Part shown: piece by piece, positions 20,741-28,944 of the stretch | Layout: each line of letters begins with the position of its first letter | Numbering within the stretch: position 1 is the stretch's first letter | DNA from: an uncultured Pelagibacteraceae bacterium | Lineage (GTDB): Bacteria > Pseudomonadota > Alphaproteobacteria > Pelagibacterales > Pelagibacteraceae | Assembly (NCBI GenBank): GCA_902573235.1 | Contig: CACGIZ010000006.1 | Coordinates: 7,501-52,410, forward strand | Direction: 5' to 3' | Length of the DNA: 44,910 nucleotides | Notes under the pieces: model-generated | Seen by the model: only the letters and a program-made list of their open reading frames with translations | Told to the model about the DNA's origin: nothing | Database searches by the model: none | Made by a program: the position numbers and the translations under genes

Positions 20741-21474
20741 CAGGATTTATATTCCATTATTTTTTTTATAGCTACAAAATCTTCTTGAGTATCTACTCCA
20801 ATCGTGTGTGATTTTGATAAAGCAACATTTATATCAATATCATTATCTAATGCTCTAAGTTGTTCTAAATTATTTTTTATTTCATTTTGAGATTGATCTA
20901 AAGAAATAAATTTTTTTAATATTTCTTTTTGGTAACAATATATTCCTAAATGATGGTAAATATTTTGAGTTTTATTTGAAACTTTTCTCATAAAATTTTT
21001 TGCCTCTGGAAAATTGAAATTATTTAAATCTTCTTTTGTCATTACTTTAACAATATTTTGATTTTCATATAGTTCTTTATTAGAAATTTTTGATGCCAAA
21101 GTTCCTAATTTGGAACGAAACTTCATCATTTGAGAATTCAAATATCTTATATCATTTATATCAATCAGAGGTTCATCGCCTTGAAGGTTCATTACCAATT
21201 CAGTGTTAGAAATATTAATTTTCTGTAAAGCTTCAAAAATTCTATCAGTCCCAGTTTTATGTTTATTATCAGTCATAATAGCTTGGCCTCCATTCTTTTT
21301 AACGTCTTCCATTATTTCCTTATCTTCAGTTGCTACTATTACTTCCCCAATATTCGCCTCCTCCGCTTTCTTAAAAACATGAGAAATTATTGATAAACCA
21401 TTAATTTTGAGTAATGGTTTACCTGGAAGTCTAGTAGCTGACAACCTAGAGGGAATTATAACTATCGTTTTCAT
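20740..21474 (-). CDS. kdsB: 3-deoxy-manno-octulosonate cytidylyltransferase
   Basis: KdsB activates KDO as CMP-KDO for the LPS inner core. The 244-aa protein has the nucleotidyltransferase start VIIPSRLSATRLPGKPLLKI, TDNKHKTGTDRI and LVMNLQGDEPLI, all typical. The length is normal. kdsD, needed for the first step of KDO synthesis, is also in the window at 26546. The gene is upstream of pheA with a 1-bp overlap. Confidence 0.96.
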   Translation of the reverse strand: MKTIVIIPSRLSATRLPGKPLLKINGLSIISHVFKKAEEANIGEVIVATEDKEIMEDVKKNGGQAIMTDNKHKTGTDRIFEALQKINISNTELVMNLQGDEPLIDINDIRYLNSQMMKFRSKLGTLASKISNKELYENQNIVKVMTKEDLNNFNFPEAKNFMRKVSNKTQNIYHHLGIYCYQKEILKKFISLDQSQNEIKNNLEQLRALDNDIDINVALSKSHTIGVDTQEDFVAIKKIMEYKS

Positions 21475-21582
21475 CAGTTTTTTTATTTGTCACTACAATA
21501 TAAACAGAGGCAAAATTGTACATTAAATTATATAAGCAATTTATTATTTATAGTGTTATATGTTCAAAGTAATTTGAAATAA

Positions 21583-22125
21583 ATGGATTCTTTTGAAATA
21601 AATAAAATAGTTGCTGCAATTTTATTGGTAGCTCTACTTATCATAGGTATCGGTAAACTTTCAGATATAATATTTTACGTAGAAAAACCTAAAACGCCTG
21701 GCTACTCTGTAAAGGTTGAGCAAGCAGTAACTGTTAGTTCTCAATCTAGCGAAGATATTAATGAAAAAACAATTGATGTAGCAGCTTTAATGGCAATGGG
21801 TGATATCGCTATAGGAGAGAAAGTTTTCAAAAAATGTGCAGCTTGTCATTCAATAGTAAAAGGTGGAAAAAATAATATTGGTCCTGCATTGTATAATGTT
21901 GTAGGAAGAAAAGTTGGAGCTGTAAATGATTATAAATATTCAAAAGCATTATCCAATTACGGAAAAGAGTGGACTTTTGAGGAATTGAATGGCTACCTTC
22001 TAAAACCTGCTAAATGGATAAAAGGAACAAAAATGGCTTTTGCAGGATTGAGAAAAGAAAAAGACAGAGCTTCAGTTATTTTATATTTAAATAAGAATTC
22101 TGATAACCCTCTGCCCCTACCTTAA
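21583..22125 (+). CDS. cycM: membrane-anchored cytochrome c (CycM type)
   Basis: This 180-aa protein has an uncleaved N-terminal anchor (about residues 9-25, VAAILLVALLIIGIG), a flexible linker and one class I cytochrome c domain. The haem site is Cys85-x2-Cys88-His89 (CAACHS) and the Met ligand is near 151 (GTKMAF). Such anchored cytochromes carry electrons from complex III to the aa3 oxidase in alphaproteobacteria. The gene is monocistronic, and its 3' end overlaps argF by 9 bp. A role in aerobic respiration follows from the family. Confidence 0.9.
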   Translation: MDSFEINKIVAAILLVALLIIGIGKLSDIIFYVEKPKTPGYSVKVEQAVTVSSQSSEDINEKTIDVAALMAMGDIAIGEKVFKKCAACHSIVKGGKNNIGPALYNVVGRKVGAVNDYKYSKALSNYGKEWTFEELNGYLLKPAKWIKGTKMAFAGLRKEKDRASVILYLNKNSDNPLPLP

Positions 22126-23043
22126 CTTGCCAAGACAATAAAGAAGTATAGATTTTTGTACGTGAATCCTATTAAGAGCCTGTAACCAAACTTTTGATTG
22201 TTTGCTCTTAAAAACGTTTTCATCAACCTCGCTGCCTCTAGGAAGACAGTGCAATAATATAGCTCTTGGACATTTTTTCATAAGATTTTTACTAATCTTA
22301 AAATTTTTGAAATCTCTTAATTTTTTTTTTTTATTTACTTTATCATTCATTGAAATTACTTTATCTGAAAAAATTACATCAGCTCCTTCAACAGCTTTTT
22401 TTGGATCATTATAAATCATAATTTTGTTTTTATTTTTTTTGACATAATTCATTATGTTTTTATTAGGTTGATATTTTTTTGGACAACCAACTTTTAATTT
22501 AAAAGAGAATTTAATTGAGGCAGCAATCAAAGAATTTAAAACATTATTTGAGTCCCCAATCCAAGTAATATTTAATTTAGATATTGGTTTTTTTTTAATT
22601 TCCTCAACTGTAAATACATCTGATAAGATTTGTGTTGGGTGAGAAGATGGGCTTAATCCATTGATAATTGGAATTGTTAAATACTTTTTAAATTCCTCCA
22701 ACTTTTCATCATTATCAGTTCTTAACATAAATGCATCACCAAAATTTGATAAAATTTTAGCTGTATCTTCAATGCTTTCACCTCCTTTAGATAAATGAAG
22801 TTCATCTGGTCTCAATGTCAAAGTTCTTCCCGATAGTTGAGAGATAGCTAAGAAAAAAGACAATCGAGTTCTTAAACTCGATTTTTCAAACATTTGTATC
22901 AATAATTTTCCTTTTAAAGGTGTTCCTATATCGGGATCAAGCTTATTAAGTTTCTTTCTTGCATTTTTTCTTTTTTTTGCATCTACTAAAATTCTTCTAA
23001 GATCTTTTGCTGGAATATCTTTAAGATTAATAAAATGATTCAT
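22117..23043 (-). CDS. argF: ornithine carbamoyltransferase
   Basis: ArgF joins ornithine and carbamoyl phosphate to citrulline. I start at MNHFINLKDIPAKDL (23043), one base after the argD stop; an upstream ATG would overlap argD. Carbamoyl-phosphate site FEKSSLRTRLSF (usual Thr of STRT is Leu here), HPTQ as SSHPTQILSDVF, and HCLPRGSE are present. At 308 aa the length is normal. The Leu for Thr change in the SxRT motif is unusual but conservative neighbours are kept. Operon with argD. Confidence 0.95.
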   Translation of the reverse strand: MNHFINLKDIPAKDLRRILVDAKKRKNARKKLNKLDPDIGTPLKGKLLIQMFEKSSLRTRLSFFLAISQLSGRTLTLRPDELHLSKGGESIEDTAKILSNFGDAFMLRTDNDEKLEEFKKYLTIPIINGLSPSSHPTQILSDVFTVEEIKKKPISKLNITWIGDSNNVLNSLIAASIKFSFKLKVGCPKKYQPNKNIMNYVKKNKNKIMIYNDPKKAVEGADVIFSDKVISMNDKVNKKKKLRDFKNFKISKNLMKKCPRAILLHCLPRGSEVDENVFKSKQSKVWLQALNRIHVQKSILLYCLGKLR

Positions 23044-23044
23044 T

Positions 23045-24223
23045 TTATTTAAATTCTGCACAAACTTTATTGATAATCTTAAGAGCTTGATCTATTTCTT
23101 TTTTTTTGACATTAAGTGGTGGTAAAACACGCACAACGTGATCAGCTGCTCTTATAGTTAATAATTTATTATCCATTAATTTTTTAATAAAATTTGATTG
23201 ATCTTTATAAAGTTGAATTCCAATTAATAAACCTCTTCCTCTTATTTCTTTAATAATTTTAGGGTACTTTTCTTTAAGCTTATTTAAATTGGAAAAAAAA
23301 TATTTAGAGGTTTTTTTTACATTATTAAGAAATTGCTTAGTAGAAATAATATCCATTACAGTGTTTCCAACTGCCATCGCCAAAGGGTTTCCTCCAAAAG
23401 TGGACCCGTGTGTGCCCGGTGTCATGCCTGAAGCAACTTTTTTATTCATTAAAACAGCGCCTATTGGAAAACCACCACCAATACCTTTTGCTATAGGTAC
23501 TATATCAGGTTTTACTTTTGATCTTTCAAAAGCAAAAAAATCACCACTTCTACCAATGCCGCATTGCACTTCATCTAGAATTAATAATATTTTTTTATCG
23601 TTGCAAATTTTTCTTAAATATTTCAGGCATTTATCAGGTATAGGTTTGATGCCCCCCTCACCCATTATTGTCTCTACCATTATTGCTGCTGTATTTTTTT
23701 TTATCTTTTTTTTCAAATTTGGAAATCTGGGTTTAAAATTTCTAAATTGTATATGATCGAATCCCGGAACATTTGGACCAAAACCCTCTGTCATTTTTTT
23801 TGAACCACTTGCATAAATGGCAGCTATGGTTCTTCCATGAAATGAGTTTTTTATGCATAAAATACGGTTTTTTTTTGCATTACCTATTGAAAAAAAATAT
23901 CTTCTTGCAGCTTTAATAGCAGCTTCAGTTGCTTCAGCACCTGAATTTTGAAACATTACAAAATCGGCAAATGTTTTTTTTACTAATTTTTTTGCCAAAT
24001 TTTCACCTTCTGGTATCGTAAATGCATTTGATACATGCCATAACTTTCTAGCTTGAGAATTTACAGCTTTTATTAATTTAGGGTTTGCATGACCTAAACT
24101 GTTTACAGCAATCCCAGAACAAAAATCTAGGTATTTGGAACCATTGGTTGAAAATAAATATGAACCTTTTCCTCTTTTAAAAGAAATTTTTTTTCTATTA
24201 TAATTTTTAACTAAATAACTCAT
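23045..24223 (-). CDS. argD: acetylornithine aminotransferase
   Basis: ArgD is a PLP enzyme that makes N-acetylornithine from the semialdehyde and may also act in lysine synthesis. The 392-aa class III aminotransferase has YLDFCSGIAVNSLGHANP, QNSGAEATEAAIKAARRYFF, FHGRTIAAI, ILDEVQCGIGRSGDFFAFE and the PLP lysine in IVPIAKGIGGGFPIGAV. The start at 24223 gives the normal N-terminus (MSYLVKNYNRKKISFKRGKG). argF follows immediately, and argJ lies about 12 kb away. Confidence 0.96.
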   Translation of the reverse strand: MSYLVKNYNRKKISFKRGKGSYLFSTNGSKYLDFCSGIAVNSLGHANPKLIKAVNSQARKLWHVSNAFTIPEGENLAKKLVKKTFADFVMFQNSGAEATEAAIKAARRYFFSIGNAKKNRILCIKNSFHGRTIAAIYASGSKKMTEGFGPNVPGFDHIQFRNFKPRFPNLKKKIKKNTAAIMVETIMGEGGIKPIPDKCLKYLRKICNDKKILLILDEVQCGIGRSGDFFAFERSKVKPDIVPIAKGIGGGFPIGAVLMNKKVASGMTPGTHGSTFGGNPLAMAVGNTVMDIISTKQFLNNVKKTSKYFFSNLNKLKEKYPKIIKEIRGRGLLIGIQLYKDQSNFIKKLMDNKLLTIRAADHVVRVLPPLNVKKKEIDQALKIINKVCAEFK

Positions 24224-24397
24224 ATTTTTAAAAAAAACTTTTTTATTAATTTAAAAATTAAATACAAGCGAGGATTGAATATCATATAAAATAATTTCAT
24301 AAAAAAATGTTGATAACTTTAAATAATTTATTGTTTAAGCAAAAATTATATCAGTATATTGTATTATTAAAAGTTTATAACACATTATATAGAACAA

Positions 24398-24940
24398 ATG
24401 AGTTGGACAGACGAAAAAGTAGCAAAATTAAAAGAATTATGGGGTAAAGGAAATACTGCCTCACAAATAGCGGAGATTATTGGCGGCGTTTCTCGTAATG
24501 CCGTCATTGGGCGCATTTTGCCCCTCTAAATTTTAGAGGGGCATATAAGCGCAAATGGAAAAGCACATAGATTAAATCTTTCAGCGAAAATCAAAACTAG
24601 ATCAGCACTACCGAGCAAAGGATTAGATAAATCTTTAGAGCATACTAATAATCCTTCCAAAAAATCAAGAAGGAGTAGATTCAAATCTTTAATTATCGAA
24701 AAAGATTTTGAACCTGAAAATCCTAAACAATTAGAAGAATTAGATGAAAATTCCTGTAAATGGCCTATTGGACATCCAAATGAACCCAACTTTTATTTCT
24801 GCGGTCGATCTTCTTTGAAAGATTTTTCTTATTGTAAATTACATATATTATATGCTTATCAGCCTAAAGGTAAAAAAGAGGATGCAGTTGAAAAAGAGGA
24901 AGATATGGTCGCAATTGGTAAAAAAATCAAATCCGCATAA
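24398..24940 (+). CDS. gcrA: cell-cycle regulator GcrA, interrupted by a 48-nt in-frame insertion with a stop codon
   Basis: GcrA binds sigma70 and CcrM-methylated GAnTC promoters in alphaproteobacteria. The N-terminus (MSWTDEKVAKLKELWGKGNT, then ASQIAEIIGGVSRNAVIG) is a perfect family start. After Gly38 the frame runs into CGC ATT TTG CCC CTC TAA, stopping after 43 residues. The same frame resumes at 24560 with KAHRLNLSAKIKTRS and continues to CKWPIGHPNEPNFYFCG and YCKLHILYAYQP, the conserved C-terminal domain. Skipping 24512-24559 gives an uninterrupted 164-aa GcrA with the normal VIGKAHRLNL junction. Whether the gene is dead, read through, or bypassed by ribosomes is not decided by sequence alone. 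Confidence 0.88.
24511..24558 (+). repeat. 48-nt palindromic insertion inside gcrA
   Basis: A perfect 12-bp inverted repeat (TGCCCCTCTAAA and TTTAGAGGGGCA, centre one T, at 24519-24543) lies between two GCGC tetramers. It is flanked by a TGG repeat (24508-24510 and 24556-24558). The block is far more GC-rich than its surroundings, is exactly 16 codons long and contains an in-frame TAA. Its ends are ambiguous by a base because of the repeated GG. I see no second copy in the window. Confidence 0.8.
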
Positions 24941-24948
24941 TATTATTT

Positions 24949-25908
24949 CTAATTCTTATAATTTTTTGTAGAAAATTGTCCGGCTTCTCTCCACATATAA
25001 CAATATTTTTCAACCTCATTTGTAAAAAACCTTTTAGCAGGTAAATTAATTTCAAAATTTGTTTTATATTTCCCAGAAGGAATGTTGTCATACTTTAAAA
25101 GTTTTAATTGATCTTGGGTCAGTAAAGGTTTTGGAAATAACTGAAAAAAACTAGCTGACATATTTGCTAAAAAAAAAGGAAATGGAATTAAAATTCTTTT
25201 TTTTTCGATTAATGCTAATAACTTTTCAATTATCTCTTTAAAGGTTAAAGTTTCAGGACCAACACATTCAATTATATTTGAATCAATATTCTTTTCAATT
25301 GCATGATAAACTATATCAGTTAAATCAGAGCAATGAATAGGAACAAACTTTGTTTTACCTGAATAATATAGTGGAAATATAGGTAATCTACTTAGTAATG
25401 TCATAAAGTTTGTAGTAAAATTATCATCAACAGAAAAAACCAACGATGGTCTCAAAATAATTGCAGATGGAAAATTATTTAAAATATTTTTTTCACCTTC
25501 AAGTTTGCTTTTAGCATAAATTGAGTCTACTGCATTGTTGATGCCTAAAGCAGAAATATGAATAAAATTTTCTAAATGATATTCTTTAGAAAGTTTTGCC
25601 AAAATTGAGGGGAACACTGAATGTATATTTTTAAAAGTATTTCCTTTTTTACTTTCATATAAAATCCCAATTAGATTAATGCATATGTTTGTTTTTTCAA
25701 AAAGTTTCCTAATTTTATTTTCTTCGAAAATATTTGCTTCAACTATATCAATATATCCAGCATTTGCTTGAGTTTTAATCAAATAGCTTTTTTGATGTAT
25801 ATTCCTTGTAACTACAGTTACTCTATAGTTATTTTTAGTTAATTTTCTTATCAAGTGTCTTCCTATTTGACCACTACCACCAAAAATTAGACAATTTTTT
25901 TCTTTCAT
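24949..25908 (-). CDS. NDUFA9-like NAD(P)-binding protein (atypical short-chain dehydrogenase)
   Basis: This 319-aa protein starts at MKEKNCLIFGGSGQIGRHL (25908); an upstream ATG would run through the divergent rnd start and adds no conserved residues. The Rossmann motif GGSGQIG, ICINLIGILYESKKGNTF, FIHISALGINNAVDSIYAKS and the following KLEGEK match the complex I NDUFA9 family, relatives of extended SDR epimerases. In alphaproteobacteria these are linked to complex I assembly or ubiquinone function. The exact role here is unknown. Only 16 bp separate its start from rnd. Confidence 0.82.
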   Translation of the reverse strand: MKEKNCLIFGGSGQIGRHLIRKLTKNNYRVTVVTRNIHQKSYLIKTQANAGYIDIVEANIFEENKIRKLFEKTNICINLIGILYESKKGNTFKNIHSVFPSILAKLSKEYHLENFIHISALGINNAVDSIYAKSKLEGEKNILNNFPSAIILRPSLVFSVDDNFTTNFMTLLSRLPIFPLYYSGKTKFVPIHCSDLTDIVYHAIEKNIDSNIIECVGPETLTFKEIIEKLLALIEKKRILIPFPFFLANMSASFFQLFPKPLLTQDQLKLLKYDNIPSGKYKTNFEINLPAKRFFTNEVEKYCYMWREAGQFSTKNYKN

Positions 25909-25924
25909 ATATATATATTTAAAA

Positions 25925-26536
25925 ATGAATGTTGATATTAAACTACACAAAAATGATTTACCAGATGATTTAAATTTAGGCAATCTATTAGCTGTAGATT
26001 GTGAATTTATGGGTCTCAATGTTGTACGAGATCCTTTATGTTTGATTCAAATTTCAACGGGTAATTTTGATGCTCATATAGTTCAGTTAGACAGATCAAA
26101 TTATAATGCTCCCAACTTAGTAAAAATATTATCTGATAACAGAATAATTAAAATTTTCCATTTTGGTCGAGCAGATATCGCGCATATCAAATATTATTTA
26201 AAAACAGATACAAACAATATTTTAGATACTAAAATAGCATCAAAATTGGCACGCTCATACTCTGATAATCATTCTCTCAAAACTTTAATTAAAGAGTTTA
26301 TGAATATTGATATTAGTAAACAATTTCAAAGTTCAGATTTTGGAGGAGAATTGTCACAAGCTCAACTAAAATATTGTGCTAATGATGTTATATATCTTCA
26401 TAAAATTCATAACGAACTTACAGATATTTTGATTAGAGAAAAAAGATTTGATTTGTATAAAGAGTGTTTAAAATTTTTAAAATTAAGAGTTAATCTGGAT
26501 TTATCACAGTTTAGAGAAGATATTTGGTCACATTAG
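25925..26536 (+). CDS. rnd: ribonuclease D-like 3'-5' exonuclease (short form)
   Basis: This 203-aa protein has only the DEDDy exonuclease domain: exo I DCEFMGL (Asp25, Glu27), exo II HFGRADIAHIKYYL, and exo III with Tyr (QLKYCANDVIYLHKIHNEL). It lacks the HRDC domains of full-length RNase D, as is usual for alphaproteobacterial homologues. It probably trims RNA 3' ends such as tRNA precursors. It leads the plus-strand series, 9 bp before kdsD. Confidence 0.88.
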   Translation: MNVDIKLHKNDLPDDLNLGNLLAVDCEFMGLNVVRDPLCLIQISTGNFDAHIVQLDRSNYNAPNLVKILSDNRIIKIFHFGRADIAHIKYYLKTDTNNILDTKIASKLARSYSDNHSLKTLIKEFMNIDISKQFQSSDFGGELSQAQLKYCANDVIYLHKIHNELTDILIREKRFDLYKECLKFLKLRVNLDLSQFREDIWSH

Positions 26537-26545
26537 TAAAATTAT

Positions 26546-27514
26546 ATGAAAAAAAATTATTCTAAGATTGGTAAAAATGTAATTGATTTAGAAATTAATG
26601 CATTAAAAAAAGTAAAAAAATTAATTGGGAAATCATTTAATGAAGCAATTGATCTGATAAGTAAATGTAAATCGAAAGTCATTTTGTGCGGTGTCGGTAA
26701 AAGTGGTTTAATTGCATCAAAAATTTCCGCAACTCTATCATCTGTTGGCACTCCTTCATTTACAATTTCAGCCAGTAATAGTTCTCATGGTGATTTGGGA
26801 TCAATTTCTAAAAAAGATATTTTAATTTTAATAAGCTACTCTGGAAACACTGAAGAACTCAAAAACTTGATACAATATGCTAATAGATTTGGTGTCAAGC
26901 TAATAGGTATAATGTCAAAAAAAAATTCCTTATTATATAAAAATTCAAACATTAAATTACTAATTCCAGAAGTAAAAGAGTCGGGTTATGGTATCGTACC
27001 TACATCAAGTACAACAGCTCAACTAGCATTGGGCGATGCTATTGCAATTACATTGATGTATCATAAAAAATTTGGAAAATTGGATTTTAAGAAATTTCAT
27101 CCAGCAGGAAGTCTTGGTAAAAAACTAAAAACTGTTGAAGATATAATGTTAACAAAAAATAAAATTCCTTTTATTGAAGAAAATTCTTCATTTAATAGAG
27201 CATTAAAATTGATTAATTTAAAAAAACTTGGATTGGTAATAGTGAGAAATAAAAAAAAAGAAACAATAGGTATTTTTACTGACGGAGATATTAAAAGATC
27301 AATTCAAAATAAAGAAAATTTAAAAAATTTAAAAATAAAGTCCTTTATGACAAAAAATCCAGTATCTGTAGATAAAGATGTATTAGCAGTAAGAGCAATA
27401 TCAATAATGAATGAAAAAAAAATTACCAGTTTATGTGTTCACTCTAAAATAAATAAGAAAAAAACAATAGGTATTATTCATATACATAACCTTATAAGCA
27501 TGAACTCTATTTAA
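26546..27514 (+). CDS. kdsD: arabinose-5-phosphate isomerase KdsD (KpsF/GutQ)
   Basis: KdsD makes arabinose 5-phosphate from ribulose 5-phosphate, the first step of KDO synthesis. The 322-aa protein has an N-terminal SIS domain (VILCGVGKSGLIASKISATL, SSHGDLGSISKKDILI, SYSGNTEEL, STTAQLALGDAIAITLM) and, from about residue 200, two CBS domains (VEDIMLTKNKIPFI and IKSFMTKNPVSV). The order kdsD-lptC-lptB is the usual LPS transport locus except for the missing lptA. Confidence 0.95.
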   Translation: MKKNYSKIGKNVIDLEINALKKVKKLIGKSFNEAIDLISKCKSKVILCGVGKSGLIASKISATLSSVGTPSFTISASNSSHGDLGSISKKDILILISYSGNTEELKNLIQYANRFGVKLIGIMSKKNSLLYKNSNIKLLIPEVKESGYGIVPTSSTTAQLALGDAIAITLMYHKKFGKLDFKKFHPAGSLGKKLKTVEDIMLTKNKIPFIEENSSFNRALKLINLKKLGLVIVRNKKKETIGIFTDGDIKRSIQNKENLKNLKIKSFMTKNPVSVDKDVLAVRAISIMNEKKITSLCVHSKINKKKTIGIIHIHNLISMNSI

Positions 27515-27517
27515 TTA

Positions 27518-28150
27518 ATGGGGAAAAAAAATTTAATTCAAATATTCTTATTAATTTTACTTATATTGATAACTTTTTTCGTCTTTAATGTTTTCTATAA
27601 AAGTGACAAGACCATAAAATCATCAAAAAAAATTGAAATTAAAGTTTCTGAAGAATTAAAATCTAATGAGGGTAAAAATGTTATTCAAGATATCAAATAT
27701 ACCTCAAACAATAATAATGGTGATATTTTTGAAATTTTAGCAGATTATGGTGAGCCAAGCTCAGAAGTAGATAATTTAATGTTCTTAACTAAAGTGGTTG
27801 CGAATATAATTTTGAATGATAAATCAAATATTAAACTCACTTCTGATTATGCAAATTTTAATACAAAAACCTTTGAAACTACATTTATAAATAACGTCAA
27901 AATTTTTCGAAATGATGAAACAATATTTGGAAAAGAATTGTATTTAGTTTTTGAACAAACAGAGGAAGTGCTCAAAAAAAGTCCTAATGTAGATCAAAAT
28001 TTAATAAGAATATCTCATGATGTTATTATTAAAAAACCTGGATATATGCTTAAAGCTGATATATTAGAAATTGACCTTATAACAAAAAATATGAAAGTAT
28101 TTATGAATGATAAAAACAATAAAGTTGAAGCAATAAGTAAATTGAAATAG
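27518..28150 (+). CDS. lptC: LPS export system protein LptC
   Basis: LptC bridges the inner-membrane LptBFG pump and periplasmic LptA. This 210-aa protein has an N-terminal membrane helix (about residues 8-26, IFLLILLILITFFVFNVFY) and a beta-jellyroll-like region with repeated short strands (GDIFEILADYGEPSSE, IKLTSDYANFNTKTFETTFI, VKIFRNDETIFGKEL). Sequence identity within LptC is low, so position between kdsD and lptB is important support. The next gene, lptB, starts 4 bp later. Confidence 0.85.
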   Translation: MGKKNLIQIFLLILLILITFFVFNVFYKSDKTIKSSKKIEIKVSEELKSNEGKNVIQDIKYTSNNNNGDIFEILADYGEPSSEVDNLMFLTKVVANIILNDKSNIKLTSDYANFNTKTFETTFINNVKIFRNDETIFGKELYLVFEQTEEVLKKSPNVDQNLIRISHDVIIKKPGYMLKADILEIDLITKNMKVFMNDKNNKVEAISKLK

Positions 28151-28154
28151 CTAT

Positions 28155-28934
28155 ATGTCTGTCGTTAAAAAATTCAGGATTACGAAAATTAAAAATAGCA
28201 AACCCTTAATTTCGTTAAAAAAAATTTCACTATCATTCAAAAAAAATCACCTTATTTTAGATAATATATCTATTGATATTTCAAAAGGGCAAGTGATAGG
28301 ATTACTTGGACCTAATGGTGCTGGAAAATCCTCATTAATGAACTTAATTACTGGTGTAATAAAACCAAATTATGGGAATATAATTATTAACAATGAAGAT
28401 ATAACTCAATATCCTATTTATGTAAGGACCAAAAAATTTAAGATTTCCTCTGTGCCTCAAATAGGCGGTTTTTTTGCAGACTTAAGTGCGGAAGATAATT
28501 TAAACGCGGTTGGAGAAATCTTAATTAAAGATATTAAACAAAGAAAAATTAAAATTGAGGAATTAATTTCTAAATTTGAACTTGATGCTGTTAGAAAAGT
28601 AGAGGCTAAATTTTTAAGTGGTGGGATGAAACGAAGACTTGTAATTAGTATGTCATTATTAGGTGAACCAGAAATATTATTGATGGATGAACCCTTGGCA
28701 GCGCTAGACCCTCAAACGATTCAAATGCTTCAAACAATAATTATCAAACTTCAGTCTGAATATAATTTAACAATTTTGATAACAGATCATCAAGCAAGGG
28801 ATTTGCTTGTAGTTTGTGATAGAGCGGTAATACTCTCTAATTCAAAAATAGTAGCTGAGGGAACACCAAATCAATTAATGCAAAATGATAATGCAGCAAA
28901 ATATTATTTTGGTGAAAATTTTAAATTTAAGTAA
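28155..28934 (+). CDS. lptB: LPS export ABC transporter ATPase LptB
   Basis: LptB powers LPS extraction from the inner membrane. The 259-aa ABC ATPase has Walker A at about 52-59 (GPNGAGKSS), the signature motif as LSGGMKRRLVISMSL, Walker B with the catalytic Glu (EILLMDEPLAALDP) and the switch His (ITDHQARDLL). A roughly 20-residue N-terminal extension precedes the ATPase fold. The signature LSGGM differs from the LSGGE-type of well-studied LptB but fits ABC ATPases generally. Neighbours support LptB over another ABC protein. Confidence 0.92.
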   Translation: MSVVKKFRITKIKNSKPLISLKKISLSFKKNHLILDNISIDISKGQVIGLLGPNGAGKSSLMNLITGVIKPNYGNIIINNEDITQYPIYVRTKKFKISSVPQIGGFFADLSAEDNLNAVGEILIKDIKQRKIKIEELISKFELDAVRKVEAKFLSGGMKRRLVISMSLLGEPEILLMDEPLAALDPQTIQMLQTIIIKLQSEYNLTILITDHQARDLLVVCDRAVILSNSKIVAEGTPNQLMQNDNAAKYYFGENFKFK

Positions 28935-28944
28935 AATTTATTAA

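Noticed and set aside
24307..24445. A frame of about 46 codons starting at ATG 24307 and running into gcrA in another phase
   Set aside because: No Shine-Dalgarno motif, no recognisable pattern, and it overlaps the well-supported gcrA start; AT-rich DNA gives such frames by chance.
25908..26019. A 37-codon N-terminal extension of the NDUFA9-like protein from an ATG at 26019
   Set aside because: It would overlap the start of divergent rnd, and the conserved Rossmann start lies right after the ATG at 25908.
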